A DNA stretch of 64,000 bases, from the NCBI GenBank assembly GCA_963778675.1, contig CAVZVI010000011.1:558001-622000 (forward strand), in the 5' to 3' direction. Below, in pieces: positions 56,285 through 64,000 of the stretch. A program made the translations under genes and the position numbers. The notes beneath the pieces were generated by a model that saw only the letters and a program-made list of their open reading frames with translations, made no database searches and was not told where the DNA came from. This DNA comes from CAWCDJ01 sp963778675 (lineage in GTDB: Bacteria > Acidobacteriota > Terriglobia > Bryobacterales > Bryobacteraceae). Each line of letters begins with the position of its first letter. The first letter of the stretch is position 1.

Positions 56285-58843
56285 ATGCAGAACCTGAGCG
56301 GCACTCTTCGCTATACCTTGCGGCAGTTTCGGAGGTCGCCTGTATTTACGGCGGCCGCGACACTGACGCTGGCTTTGGGAATCGGGGGAACCACCGCAAT
56401 CTTCACCATGATCCACGCGGTCATGCTGCGGTCGTTGCCCGTTGCGGATCCGGCGCTTCTGTATCGGATCGGCGACGGCGACGATTGCTGCGTAGAGGGC
56501 GGCCCGCAGGACCGGTGGGGAATGTACTCCTTTCCGCTCTACGAACGGCTGAAAGCGGAGACGCCGGAATTCGAAGAAGTGGCCGCATTTCAGGCGGGAG
56601 GGGCGCGCATGAGCGTGCGGCGGGAGGGTAGCGGACTCGCCGCCAAGCCGCTGCGCTCGGAGTACGTCACCGGCAACTATTTCTCGACGCTCGGCGTGAA
56701 AGCCTTCGGCGGCCGCCTGTTCTCCGCGGATGACGACAAACCGTCCGCGCCGCCGGTCGTGGTCATGAGCCACCAGACCTGGCAGGCGGAATACGGCTCG
56801 GATCCCTCCGTGGTGGGCTCGACGTTCATCGTGGAGGGGCACCCGTTCACGGTCATCGGCGTCACCCCGCCGGGATTCTTCGGCGAAACATTGCGCGGCG
56901 ATCCGCCGGCCATCTGGATCCCCGTGCAACAGGAGCCCCTCATCGACGGCGACGGCGCGCTGCTCCACCAGTCGGTCGGCGCATGGTTGCGGGTCATCGG
57001 CCGCCTGCGTCCCGGCGCTTCCACCGCCGGTATGGCGCCGCGGTTGACCGGTGTTCTGCGGCAATGGATGCAGCACGATTCCGGCTATCCCTCGAACTGG
57101 ATGCCGGACGTGATTCGAATGCTCCCCAAACAGGTGATCAACGTGGTTCCGGCGGGCGCGGGCGTCGCGGAGATGAAGGAAGAGTACGGCCGCAGCCTCC
57201 AGATCCTGCTCGCGGTTTGCGGCATGGTGCTGCTCATCGCCTGCGCCAATGTCGCGAACCTGCTGCTGGCCCGTGCGGTGGCGCGGCGCGGACAGACTGC
57301 CTTGCGCCTGGCGGTGGGGGCCAGCGGCCGTCAAATTGTCGGACAGGCCCTGCTCGAGTCGATCCTGCTGGCAGTCGCCGGCGGGATTGCCGGGCTGGTG
57401 GTCGCGGTGCTGGCGGGGAGGCTGCTGCTATCCCTGGCATTTCGAGGCGCACGCTTCCTGCCCATCAGCGTCTTGCCGTCACCTCTGGTCCTCGGGTTCG
57501 CCTTTGCGGTAGCCCTGGTGACGGGCATCCTTTTCGGAGCGGCTCCAGCCTGGTTTGCCAGCCGGACGAATCCGATCGAAGCCTTGCGCGGCGCGGGCCG
57601 CAGCTCGAGCGATCACTCTTCCCTGACGCGCAAGGCGCTGCTGATCGTGCAGGCGGCGCTTTCCGTCGTGCTGGTGGCCGGCGCGACCATGCTGGCGCGG
57701 AGTCTCAACAACCTCGAGCACCAGGATTTCGGGTATCAGACGAAAGGCCGCGTGATGGTTTCCTTGAACCGGCCTCCGGCTACCTACACCTGGCCGCAGT
57801 TGTCATCGCTCTACCGGCGGATCGAAGACGGCCTGAACCGCCTGCCGGGCGTCAAGGGATCGGGCCTGGCATTGTATAACCCGCTGACGGACAACTGGGG
57901 AGAACTGGTGATGGTGTCCGGCCATCCCGCCCCGAAGATGAGCGGGGAGGCGGGCTCCTCCTGGGACCGGGTGAGCGCCGACTATCTTCAGAACCTCGGC
58001 GTGAGTTTGATCCGCGGGCGATACTTTACCCGGAGCGACAACGAGACAACGGAGCCGGTGGCCATTGTCAACCAGGCTTTCGTGAAGCGCTTCTTCAAGA
58101 CCGGCGAAGATCCGATGGGGCAGCATTTCGGCCTCGACCTGCCGGAGAACGCCGGCACATTTCGCATCGTCGGCGTCGTGCGCGACGCGAAGTTCGCCGG
58201 CTTCGCCCTGCGCAGACCGGCCCGTCCGATGTTCTATGTTCCCCTCGAGCAGAACGTTCCCTATAAGGATGCCCTGATGAAGAGAGTGGAGTTGCAATCC
58301 CACTTCATCGGCGGATTGATGCTCGTTACGGACATTTCGCCCGGCGCGCTCGAGCCGCTGCTCAGGCGGGTGCTGGCAGGCGCGGATCCCAATCTGACGA
58401 TCAACAGCGTGAGGACGATGGAACAGCAAGTAGAACTCACGTTCGATCAGGAACGCGCCGTCTCCAGCCTGGCCGGATTGTTCGGGATCGTGGCGCTGTT
58501 GCTGGCCGCGGTCGGGCTCTACGGCGTGACCGCCTACACGGTTGCGCAGCGAACGAATGAGATCGGAATCCGCATGGCTCTCGGCGCCGACCGCACAACC
58601 GTGGTTCGCTACGTGCTCCGCGGAGCTTTGGTCCGTGTAGCGATCGGGCTTGCGCTGGGAGTCCCGCTGGCCATCGCCGCGGGGCGACTGATCTCGAGCC
58701 AGTTGTACGAGGTATCTTTCTGGGATCCGCTCGCGCTGGCCATAGCGGCGGGTGCGCTCGCGATCTGCGCCGTCGCCGCGGCGATGATTCCCGCCACGGT
58801 GGCCGCGTCCATCTCCCCGGTGACCGCTCTCAGAACGGAGTAG
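56285..58843 (+). CDS. ABC transporter permease, ADOP (duplicated MacB/FtsX) type
   Basis: The 852-residue membrane protein has the same duplicated MacB-core/FtsX architecture as the protein at 28432. The first helix lies in SPVFTAAATLTLALGIGGTTAIFTMIHAVML (about 19-49), the first FtsX block at about 300-440 (ILLAVCGMVLLIACANVANLLLARAVARRGQTALRLAVGAS region), a second first-helix near 465 and a terminal FtsX block at about 725-845, with ALGADRTTVVRYVLRGALVRVAIGLALGVP. No ATPase domain or neighbouring ATPase gene is present. It probably exports a small compound or peptide with a shared ATPase. The leader contains a GACCGGG palindrome and no clear ribosome site. Confidence 0.93.
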   Translation: MQNLSGTLRYTLRQFRRSPVFTAAATLTLALGIGGTTAIFTMIHAVMLRSLPVADPALLYRIGDGDDCCVEGGPQDRWGMYSFPLYERLKAETPEFEEVAAFQAGGARMSVRREGSGLAAKPLRSEYVTGNYFSTLGVKAFGGRLFSADDDKPSAPPVVVMSHQTWQAEYGSDPSVVGSTFIVEGHPFTVIGVTPPGFFGETLRGDPPAIWIPVQQEPLIDGDGALLHQSVGAWLRVIGRLRPGASTAGMAPRLTGVLRQWMQHDSGYPSNWMPDVIRMLPKQVINVVPAGAGVAEMKEEYGRSLQILLAVCGMVLLIACANVANLLLARAVARRGQTALRLAVGASGRQIVGQALLESILLAVAGGIAGLVVAVLAGRLLLSLAFRGARFLPISVLPSPLVLGFAFAVALVTGILFGAAPAWFASRTNPIEALRGAGRSSSDHSSLTRKALLIVQAALSVVLVAGATMLARSLNNLEHQDFGYQTKGRVMVSLNRPPATYTWPQLSSLYRRIEDGLNRLPGVKGSGLALYNPLTDNWGELVMVSGHPAPKMSGEAGSSWDRVSADYLQNLGVSLIRGRYFTRSDNETTEPVAIVNQAFVKRFFKTGEDPMGQHFGLDLPENAGTFRIVGVVRDAKFAGFALRRPARPMFYVPLEQNVPYKDALMKRVELQSHFIGGLMLVTDISPGALEPLLRRVLAGADPNLTINSVRTMEQQVELTFDQERAVSSLAGLFGIVALLLAAVGLYGVTAYTVAQRTNEIGIRMALGADRTTVVRYVLRGALVRVAIGLALGVPLAIAAGRLISSQLYEVSFWDPLALAIAAGALAICAVAAAMIPATVAASISPVTALRTE

Positions 58844-58870
58844 CGTGCATTCGCCCGGGCCGGCGAGTCT

Positions 58871-59566
58871 TCACGCGGGCTTGGCAAAAGTGCCGGGACT
58901 GTACTGCGTACCGCGCCACTGCGGCTTGCGCTCGCTGCTGGCCGCGGCCAAGGCGCGGCGCACGCCGCCGGCGTCCAGGTCGGCTCCGTAAACCGGCGAG
59001 CCGGGCTGCTGGCGCCAGGATTCATCGAGGCCGCCGGCATCCACGCCATCGAATCCCAGCTCATCGATGAGCTGGATCACGACTTTCTTCGCCCGATCGT
59101 CGTCGCCGGCCACAGGCAGAGCATAGCGCCCGGGGCTGCCTGCCGGGCGGCCGAACTCCATCAGGTGTTTGGCATAGATATTGTTGAACGCCTTGACCAC
59201 GGGCCGGCCTAGCTGCTGCTCGACCCACCGGCTTTCCGTCATGCCGTTCTCGATCTCGTCGATGCGCCCATCGCGTTCGCGCGGGTAGTAATTGCCGGTG
59301 TCGATGACCACCACATTGGAGGGAACACCGGCAAACAGATCTTCCGGCAGATCCCGGATTTTCGCTTCGGGGATGGTCACCACAACCACCTCGCCGGACC
59401 GGGCCGCTTCTTTCGGCGAGACGGCCTTCGCGCCGGTCTCTTTCGCCAACTTGGCGAGTGTCTCGGGTCCCCGTGAGTTGGCAACGGATACCTCATGCCC
59501 GAGCGAGGTCAGCCGGCGCGTGAGCGTCCCGCCGATCTGTCCCGCGCCGATGATTCCAATCTTCAT
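58871..59566 (-). CDS. NADPH-dependent F420 reductase-like NAD(P)-binding protein
   Basis: The 231-residue protein starts MKIGIIGAGQIGGTLTRRLTSLGHEVSVANSRGPETL, the Rossmann fold and the SR-type NADP-selective loop typical of the F420 reductase-like family (DinB-like F420_oxidored). VVVVTIPEAKIRDLPEDLF and VVIDTGNYYPRERDG follow, and VKAFNNIYAKHLMEFG marks the second half. It probably reduces an unknown substrate with NADPH; true F420 use is not implied. GGAGGAG six bases before the ATG at 59566 fixes the start. Two nested inverted repeats lie in its upstream region (59576-59619). It is convergent with the ADOP gene, 27 bases apart. Confidence 0.93.
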   Translation of the reverse strand: MKIGIIGAGQIGGTLTRRLTSLGHEVSVANSRGPETLAKLAKETGAKAVSPKEAARSGEVVVVTIPEAKIRDLPEDLFAGVPSNVVVIDTGNYYPRERDGRIDEIENGMTESRWVEQQLGRPVVKAFNNIYAKHLMEFGRPAGSPGRYALPVAGDDDRAKKVVIQLIDELGFDGVDAGGLDESWRQQPGSPVYGADLDAGGVRRALAAASSERKPQWRGTQYSPGTFAKPA

Positions 59567-59598
59567 GCATCTCCTCCTAAGGTTTGGCTTATTTCTTA

Positions 59599-59619
59599 GG
59601 ATGCGGGAGCCCCGCATCC
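59599..59619. promoter_or_regulatory. Nine-base inverted repeat in a divergent promoter region
   Basis: Perfect arms GGATGCGGG and CCCGCATCC enclose AGC. A second pair, CCTAAG (59576-59581) and CTTAGG (59595-59600), overlaps it. It lies between the F420-reductase-like and sialidase-like genes and has no T run. Confidence 0.5.
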
Positions 59620-59704
59620 GTCGCAGCGTGAAACGGATTCTAAGATTCTCCTTGTGCGGATTGATCCTCCGAGGTCCGCTTCGAGGCGAGACCCCGCTTG
59701 GCTA

Positions 59705-59710
59705 TATACT
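59705..59710 (+). promoter_or_regulatory. -10 element TATACT, leaderless-type
   Basis: TATACT is followed by seven bases and then the ATG of the sialidase-like gene at 59718. The same hexamer and spacing occur before the VWFA gene at 18690. Confidence 0.55.
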
Positions 59711-59717
59711 GTGCTCG

Positions 59718-60884
59718 ATGGTCCGCTTACTCCTTCTCTCCTGCCTTGGCTGGATCGCGGCGACGGCAGCCCCGCAGCACAGCGCGGAGCTGATCTTCCC
59801 GCTGGAACACTGGCACAACCATTCTTCCTCGGTGGTCGAACTGCCCAACGGAGACCTGCTGGTCTGCTGGTTCCACGGCTCCGGCGAGCGCACCGCCGAC
59901 GACGTGCTGATCCGCGGCGCGCGCTGGAATCACGCCACCGGCAAGTGGAGCGAGCCCTTCCTCATGGCCGACACCCCGGGCTTCCCCGAGACCAACCCGG
60001 TGCTGTTTCTCGATTCGCGGCAGCGGCTGTTTTTCTTCTGGCCCCTGATTATTGCCCACCGCTGGGAGACGGCACTGATGAAGTACCGCATCTCCACCGA
60101 CTACCAGCAGGCTTCCGGACCGCCGCGATGGGAATACCAGGACAACATCGTGCTCATCCCCAAGAACATCCTCGCGCTCACCAAAGAGTTCGTCGACAAG
60201 CAGTCGCTGGCCGGCGGGCCGCACGCCGCCTTGGCAGCCAAGGCCATCGAGCACGCCGGGGACGAGTATTTCTCCCGCATGGGTTGGTTCACACGCACGC
60301 ATCCCCTGGAATTGCCGTCCGGCCGGATTCTGGTGCCGATGTACTCCGACGGCTTCTCGTTCGGCATCATGGCAATCAGCGACGATCACGGGTATACGTG
60401 GACCGCCAGCGAGCCGATCGTGGGTTTGGGATGCATTCAACCTTCGGTCGTCCGCAAGAACGATGGCACGCTGGTGGCCTACCTTCGCGACAACGGTCCC
60501 CCGCCCAAGCGCGCGCAGATCAGCTTTTCCAAAGACGACGGCGTAAGCTGGACCCCCGCGCAGGATACCGGGATTCCGAACCCCGGCACCAGCCTCGAGG
60601 TAGTCCGGCTGCGCGACGGCAACTGGATCATGGTGTACAACGATATCGAGCGGGGCCGATTCTCGCTGGTGGCGGCCCTCTCCGACGACGAAGGCTCCAC
60701 CTGGAAGTGGAGGCGGCACCTGGACGGACGCCCCGACCAGCCCGGGCCGGTACAATATCACTATCCTTCGGTGATCCAGTCGCGGGACGGGTCGATCCAC
60801 GTAACGTACAGCTACTTCGTCGCCGAGGGCAAGTCGATCAAGCACGCTCGTTTCAACGAGGATTGGGTCAAGGCGGGCGACTGA
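59718..60884 (+). CDS. Sialidase-like (BNR/Asp-box) secreted protein
   Basis: This 388-residue protein has a signal peptide (MVRLLLLSCLGWIAATAA) and a six-bladed sialidase-type propeller with three Asp boxes: SDDHGYTW, SKDDGVSW and SDDEGSTW. The first catalytic-domain blade NHSSSVVELPNGDLLVCWFHGSGERTADDVLIRGARW and the later PSVIQSRDGSIHVTYSY are typical of the exo-alpha-sialidase-like superfamily, which also includes unrelated glycan-binding or hydrolysing members. True neuraminidase activity is not proven. It is exported. The ATG at 59718 is seven bases after TATACT; it is a probable leaderless gene. An RND efflux operon follows 105 bases downstream. Confidence 0.9.
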   Translation: MVRLLLLSCLGWIAATAAPQHSAELIFPLEHWHNHSSSVVELPNGDLLVCWFHGSGERTADDVLIRGARWNHATGKWSEPFLMADTPGFPETNPVLFLDSRQRLFFFWPLIIAHRWETALMKYRISTDYQQASGPPRWEYQDNIVLIPKNILALTKEFVDKQSLAGGPHAALAAKAIEHAGDEYFSRMGWFTRTHPLELPSGRILVPMYSDGFSFGIMAISDDHGYTWTASEPIVGLGCIQPSVVRKNDGTLVAYLRDNGPPPKRAQISFSKDDGVSWTPAQDTGIPNPGTSLEVVRLRDGNWIMVYNDIERGRFSLVAALSDDEGSTWKWRRHLDGRPDQPGPVQYHYPSVIQSRDGSIHVTYSYFVAEGKSIKHARFNEDWVKAGD

Positions 60885-60989
60885 CCCCCGGTTGCAGGCC
60901 ATTCGACCTGAACGTCTGATAAACTCCTAAGATATAGCGGTTCGTTTTTTCTTCTCGTTCGTCATTTGTCCGTATCCGGGGAGACCAAC

Positions 60990-62198
60990 GTGGAAACTCG
61001 TTTTGCCAAGTGGATTTCGGCCGCCTGCTGCCTGCTCGCGCTTGCGGGGTGCCAGAAGGAACAGGCCAAGGGCCCCGCCGGGCCGCCGGTGGTGCCGGTC
61101 ACGGTCGCTAAAGTCACCAGCGAATCCGTGCCTACCGAGTTGCGCGTGGTCGGAACGGTAGAAGCCTCTTCCATCGTGCAAGTGAAATCGCAGGTCGCCG
61201 GGCAGTTGGAAAGAGTCGCGTTTACGGAGGGTCAGAACGTCAAACAGGGAGACCTCCTGTTCGTCATCGACCAGCGACCTTACCAGGACGCGCTGCGGCA
61301 GGCGGAGGCAGCCGTGGAGAGGGACCGGGCCCAGGTCAACCAGACCCAGGCCGCCCTGGCCCGCGATGCCGCGCAGGCGAAGTTCGCCGAGACCGACGCC
61401 GCCCGCTACGCCGAGTTGCAGAAGGCCGGGGTAGTGTCGAAATCGCAATACGAGCAATCCCGTACCAACGCCGACGCCACGCGCGAAACGGCCCGCGCCA
61501 CCGAGGCATCGATCGCGAGCGCCCGGGCCGCGCTGGCAGCCGACGAAGCCGCGGTTGCCACGGCCCGGCTCAACCTCGGCTATTGCCAAATCCACGCTCC
61601 GATCTCCGGCCGCACGGGGAACCTGCTGGTCCACCCCGGCAACCTCGTCAAGGTGAACGACGTGCCCATGGTGATCATTCACCAGGTGGCACCCATCTTC
61701 GTGAATTTCAGTGTTCCCGAGCAGCACCTGGCGAGCGTCCGCCGGCTGGCCGCCAACCATAAGCTGCCGGTTCGCGCGCTTTCCCAGGACAACCCCGGCC
61801 GCCTCGCCGAAGGTTACCTTTCGGTGATCGACAATACCGTGGATACTTCTACCGGCACGATCCATCTCAAGGGCACGTTCGAGAATCGCGACGGCACGCT
61901 CTGGCCGGGGCAGTTCGTCACGGTGGTCCTGACGCTCGACACGATCCAGAACGCGACGGTGGCGCCCGCCGAGGCCGTTCAGGCCGGACAGCAGGGGCAG
62001 TTCGTTTATGTGGTCAAGGCCGACAATCACGTAGAGGCTCGGGTGGTCTCGGTGGGCCGTGCCTTCGGAAAGCAGATGATCATCGACCAGGGCCTGAAGC
62101 CCGGCGAAACGGTGGTCACGGATGGCCAGTTGCGCTTGTTCCCCGGCGCGGAAATCCAGGCCGTGGACGGCGCCAAGCTCGGAGCGCCCCAATCATGA
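60990..62198 (+). CDS. RND efflux periplasmic adaptor (membrane fusion protein, MexA/AcrA-like)
   Basis: The 402-residue lipoprotein has a signal ending in the lipobox LAGC (Cys near 21) and the adaptor domain order: a beta-barrel strand VPVTVAKVTSESVPTELRVVGTVEASSIVQVKSQVAGQLERVAFTEGQNVKQGDLLFVID, a helical hairpin (about 90-170), a lipoyl-like return and a C-terminal beta-barrel. It links the inner-membrane pump encoded next to a TolC-type channel. The GTG at 60990 has GGGGAG seven bases upstream and is preferred over a TTG at 60966. Its stop overlaps the pump gene start (ATGA at 62195-62198). Confidence 0.94.
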   Translation: METRFAKWISAACCLLALAGCQKEQAKGPAGPPVVPVTVAKVTSESVPTELRVVGTVEASSIVQVKSQVAGQLERVAFTEGQNVKQGDLLFVIDQRPYQDALRQAEAAVERDRAQVNQTQAALARDAAQAKFAETDAARYAELQKAGVVSKSQYEQSRTNADATRETARATEASIASARAALAADEAAVATARLNLGYCQIHAPISGRTGNLLVHPGNLVKVNDVPMVIIHQVAPIFVNFSVPEQHLASVRRLAANHKLPVRALSQDNPGRLAEGYLSVIDNTVDTSTGTIHLKGTFENRDGTLWPGQFVTVVLTLDTIQNATVAPAEAVQAGQQGQFVYVVKADNHVEARVVSVGRAFGKQMIIDQGLKPGETVVTDGQLRLFPGAEIQAVDGAKLGAPQS

Positions 62199-64000
62199 AC
62201 CTTTCCCGCATCTTCATCGAGCGGCCGGTGATGACCGCGCTGGTGGTGTTCGCCATCCTGCTGTTCGGAACGATTGCTTTTCGGGCGCTGCCGGTGGCGG
62301 CGCTGCCGAGCGTCGATTACCCCACCATCTCGGTGACCGCCGCCGTGCCGGGCGCCAATCCGGACACCATGGCGTCCTCCGTCGCGACACCTCTCGAACG
62401 GGAGTTCTCGACCATTGCGGGTATCTCCTCGATGAACTCCACCAACTCGCTGGGGCTCACCAATATCACGGTGCAGTTCACGCTCGACCGCAAGATCGAC
62501 GCGGCCGCGCAGGATATCCAGGCAGCCATCGCGCGCGCCCAGGGCCGGCTGCCGACCAGCATGCCGCGGCCGCCTTCTTACCAGAAGGTGAACCCCGCCG
62601 AGCAGCCCGTGCTCTACCTGGCGCTCGATTCCGACACGCTCCCGATGTACACCGTGAACGAGTATGCCGATACCCTGCTGGCGCAGCGCATCTCGATGAT
62701 CAGCGGCGTTTCCCGCGTGCAGATCTTCGGCGCGCAGAAATACGGGGTGCGGGTGCAGGTGGACCCGGACCAGTTGGCGGCCCACGGCATCGGGATCAAC
62801 GAAGTACGGGCCGCCATCGCGTCGAGCAACACCAACCTCCCCACGGGACGGCTGGACGGCGACCGGCAGGCATACACCATCGAATCCAGCGGAACGCTGG
62901 GGAGTGCGGCGGCGTACCGCCCGATTATCGTGGCCTGGCGCAACGGCAGCCCGGTGCGGCTGGAGCAGATCGCGCACGTGATCGACAGCGTGGATAACAA
63001 CAAGCTGGAGGCGTGGTTCAACAACCATCACGCGATCATTCTGGCGATTCAGCGGCAGCCCGGCACCAACACGGTGGAAGTGGTGGACAGCATCCGTGCG
63101 CTGCTGCCCGAATTCCGCCGGGCGATTCCCCCGGCCATTCACCTGAGCGTGGCGTTCGACGCCTCCGATTCCATCCGCGCCTCGATTCACGACGTGGAGT
63201 TCACCCTGATGCTGACCATCGGGGTGGTGGTGCTGGTGATCTTCCTGTTCCTGCGGAACGTTTCGGCCACTCTTATTCCGGGGTGCGCCGTTCCCTTCTC
63301 GATCGTCGGAACCTTCGCCGTGATGTACCTGCTGGGCTACAGCCTCAACAACCTCTCGCTGATGGCGCTCACGCTCTCGGTGGGGTTCGTGGTGGATGAC
63401 GCCATCGTGATGCTGGAGAACATCGTGCGCCACATGGAGCTGGGCGAGACCCGCCTGCAGGCGGCCCTCAGCGCCTCGCGCGAGATCGGGTTCACGATTC
63501 TCTCGATGACTTTTTCGCTGGTGGCGGTGTTCATCCCGGTGCTGTTCCTGGGCGGGATCGTAGGCCGGCTGCTGCACGAGTTTTCCGTCACCATCGTGGT
63601 GGCGATCCTGATTTCCGGCTTCGTGTCGCTCAGCCTCACGCCGATGCTGGGCAGCCGGTTCTTAAAATCCGATCATGGCACGCGGCACGGCGTCTTCTAC
63701 AACCTGCTCGAAGGCGGGTTCAACCTGCTGGCCCGCTGGTACGAGAACACGCTGCGAATCGCCATGCGCTTCCGCCTGGCCACCCTGGCGGTCGCGCTGG
63801 CCATGCTGGCCGGCACCGTTTACCTCTTCGAGACCATGCCTACGGGCTTCATCCCGAGCCAGGACAGCGGGTTTATGTTCGCCGCCATGCTTGGCCCGCA
63901 GGATATCTCTTTCGACTCCATGGCGCGGCACACCAAGGCCATCGGCGACATCATCCTGGCCCAGCCTTACGTTCGCGATGCGGGGGTGTTCGTGCCCGGC
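62195..64000 (+). CDS. RND efflux pump permease (AcrB/MexB family), 5' part only
   Basis: The gene starts at the ATG overlapping the adaptor stop and remains open to the right edge, so 602 residues are seen of about 1,030 expected. The N-terminal transmembrane helix and MNLSRIFIERPVMTALVVFAIL, the porter-domain PSVDYPTISVTAAVPGANPDTM, and the segment FNNHHAIILAIQRQPGTNTVEVVDSIR are typical. The conserved GXXXDXXXXX region in the fourth helix (LSVGFVVDDAIVMLENIVRHM) carries the proton-relay Asp pair. It is a multidrug or hydrophobic-compound exporter of the HAE1 type, driven by protons. It works with the adjacent adaptor and an outer-membrane TolC-like channel, perhaps the one at 8536. Confidence 0.95.
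   Translation, partial: MNLSRIFIERPVMTALVVFAILLFGTIAFRALPVAALPSVDYPTISVTAAVPGANPDTMASSVATPLEREFSTIAGISSMNSTNSLGLTNITVQFTLDRKIDAAAQDIQAAIARAQGRLPTSMPRPPSYQKVNPAEQPVLYLALDSDTLPMYTVNEYADTLLAQRISMISGVSRVQIFGAQKYGVRVQVDPDQLAAHGIGINEVRAAIASSNTNLPTGRLDGDRQAYTIESSGTLGSAAAYRPIIVAWRNGSPVRLEQIAHVIDSVDNNKLEAWFNNHHAIILAIQRQPGTNTVEVVDSIRALLPEFRRAIPPAIHLSVAFDASDSIRASIHDVEFTLMLTIGVVVLVIFLFLRNVSATLIPGCAVPFSIVGTFAVMYLLGYSLNNLSLMALTLSVGFVVDDAIVMLENIVRHMELGETRLQAALSASREIGFTILSMTFSLVAVFIPVLFLGGIVGRLLHEFSVTIVVAILISGFVSLSLTPMLGSRFLKSDHGTRHGVFYNLLEGGFNLLARWYENTLRIAMRFRLATLAVALAMLAGTVYLFETMPTGFIPSQDSGFMFAAMLGPQDISFDSMARHTKAIGDIILAQPYVRDAGVFVPG

Noticed and set aside
1..64000. tRNA, rRNA, tmRNA, IS elements, phage genes or an origin
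   Set aside because: I looked for their typical signatures (TTCGA arms, transposase or integrase motifs, DnaA boxes in clusters) and found no supported case.

Overview
The window is high-GC DNA from an acidobacterium, most likely of the Solibacter/Bryobacter group (Bryobacterales). The markers are lineage-typical families: a VWFA-related acidobacterial protein pair (18.7-22.7 kb), two ATPase-less duplicated MacB/FtsX permeases (ADOP type, 28.4 and 56.3 kb), a large Oar-like TonB-dependent receptor with a carboxypeptidase-type N-terminal domain (3.1-6.1 kb), an NHL-repeat protein ending in the Solibacter-type C-terminal domain (47.7-50.5 kb), and many exported beta-propeller, TPR and FecR proteins. 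I see no rRNA, tRNA, CRISPR array, insertion sequence, prophage or integrase. Genes are dense on both strands. No stretch longer than 300 bases lacks a gene.

Layout. 0-6.5 kb (mostly minus): the start of an exported methyltransferase cut by the left edge, a hybrid PAS histidine kinase, and a MarR regulator, TonB receptor and ROK kinase series. 6.6-10.5 kb: a pirin divergent from the MarR gene across a 7-bp-arm operator, a secreted hypothetical protein and a TolC-family channel. 10.5-15.7 kb: a frameshifted FG-GAP/VCBS protein, a Tat-exported NIF3-like protein, an M20 amidohydrolase, a DUF1015 protein and a small membrane protein. 15.8-18.6 kb: a secreted small protein, ECF sigma factor and FecR-like anti-sigma module, then a 2-hydroxyacid dehydrogenase. 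18.7-25.1 kb: the VWFA pair (second copy frameshifted), an SDR, a BamD-like lipoprotein and a TPR protein. 25.1-28.4 kb: a CoA-binding protein and a probable sugar cluster (beta-propeller, TIM-barrel isomerase, ROK fructokinase). 28.4-38.3 kb: ADOP permease, FecR protein, degenerate receiver, EVE protein, STAS protein, TolB-like propeller, a parvulin lipoprotein, a second exported methyltransferase and an acidobacterial hypothetical. 38.4-45.1 kb: molybdopterin oxidoreductase, a selenocysteine peroxiredoxin, a zinc ribbon protein, a second parvulin, ClpS, a cysteine desulfurase, L35/L20, a ZapB-like/ZapA pair and a DUF1684 protein. 45.2-64 kb: HD-GYP, matrixin protease, NHL giant, ThiD, LemA/M48, hybrid kinase, second ADOP, a F420-reductase-like protein, a sialidase-like protein, and an RND efflux adaptor and pump cut by the right edge.

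How it fits together. The gene set suggests a soil heterotroph living on complex carbohydrate, with an outer-membrane receptor, sugar kinases, an isomerase and a sialidase-like propeller, a large periplasmic proteome served by two parvulins and two metalloproteases, and efflux by ADOP and RND systems. The most notable points are: (1) a peroxiredoxin whose peroxidatic position is an in-frame TGA followed at SECIS distance by a good hairpin; (2) at least ten genes with a TANNNT -10 element only 5-8 bases before the start codon, implying frequent leaderless mRNAs, including one divergent pair sharing a symmetric -10; (3) an isolated promoter-hairpin-terminator unit of about 120 nt that looks like a small RNA or attenuated leader; (4) exported versions of normally cytoplasmic families (two SAM methyltransferases and a NIF3).
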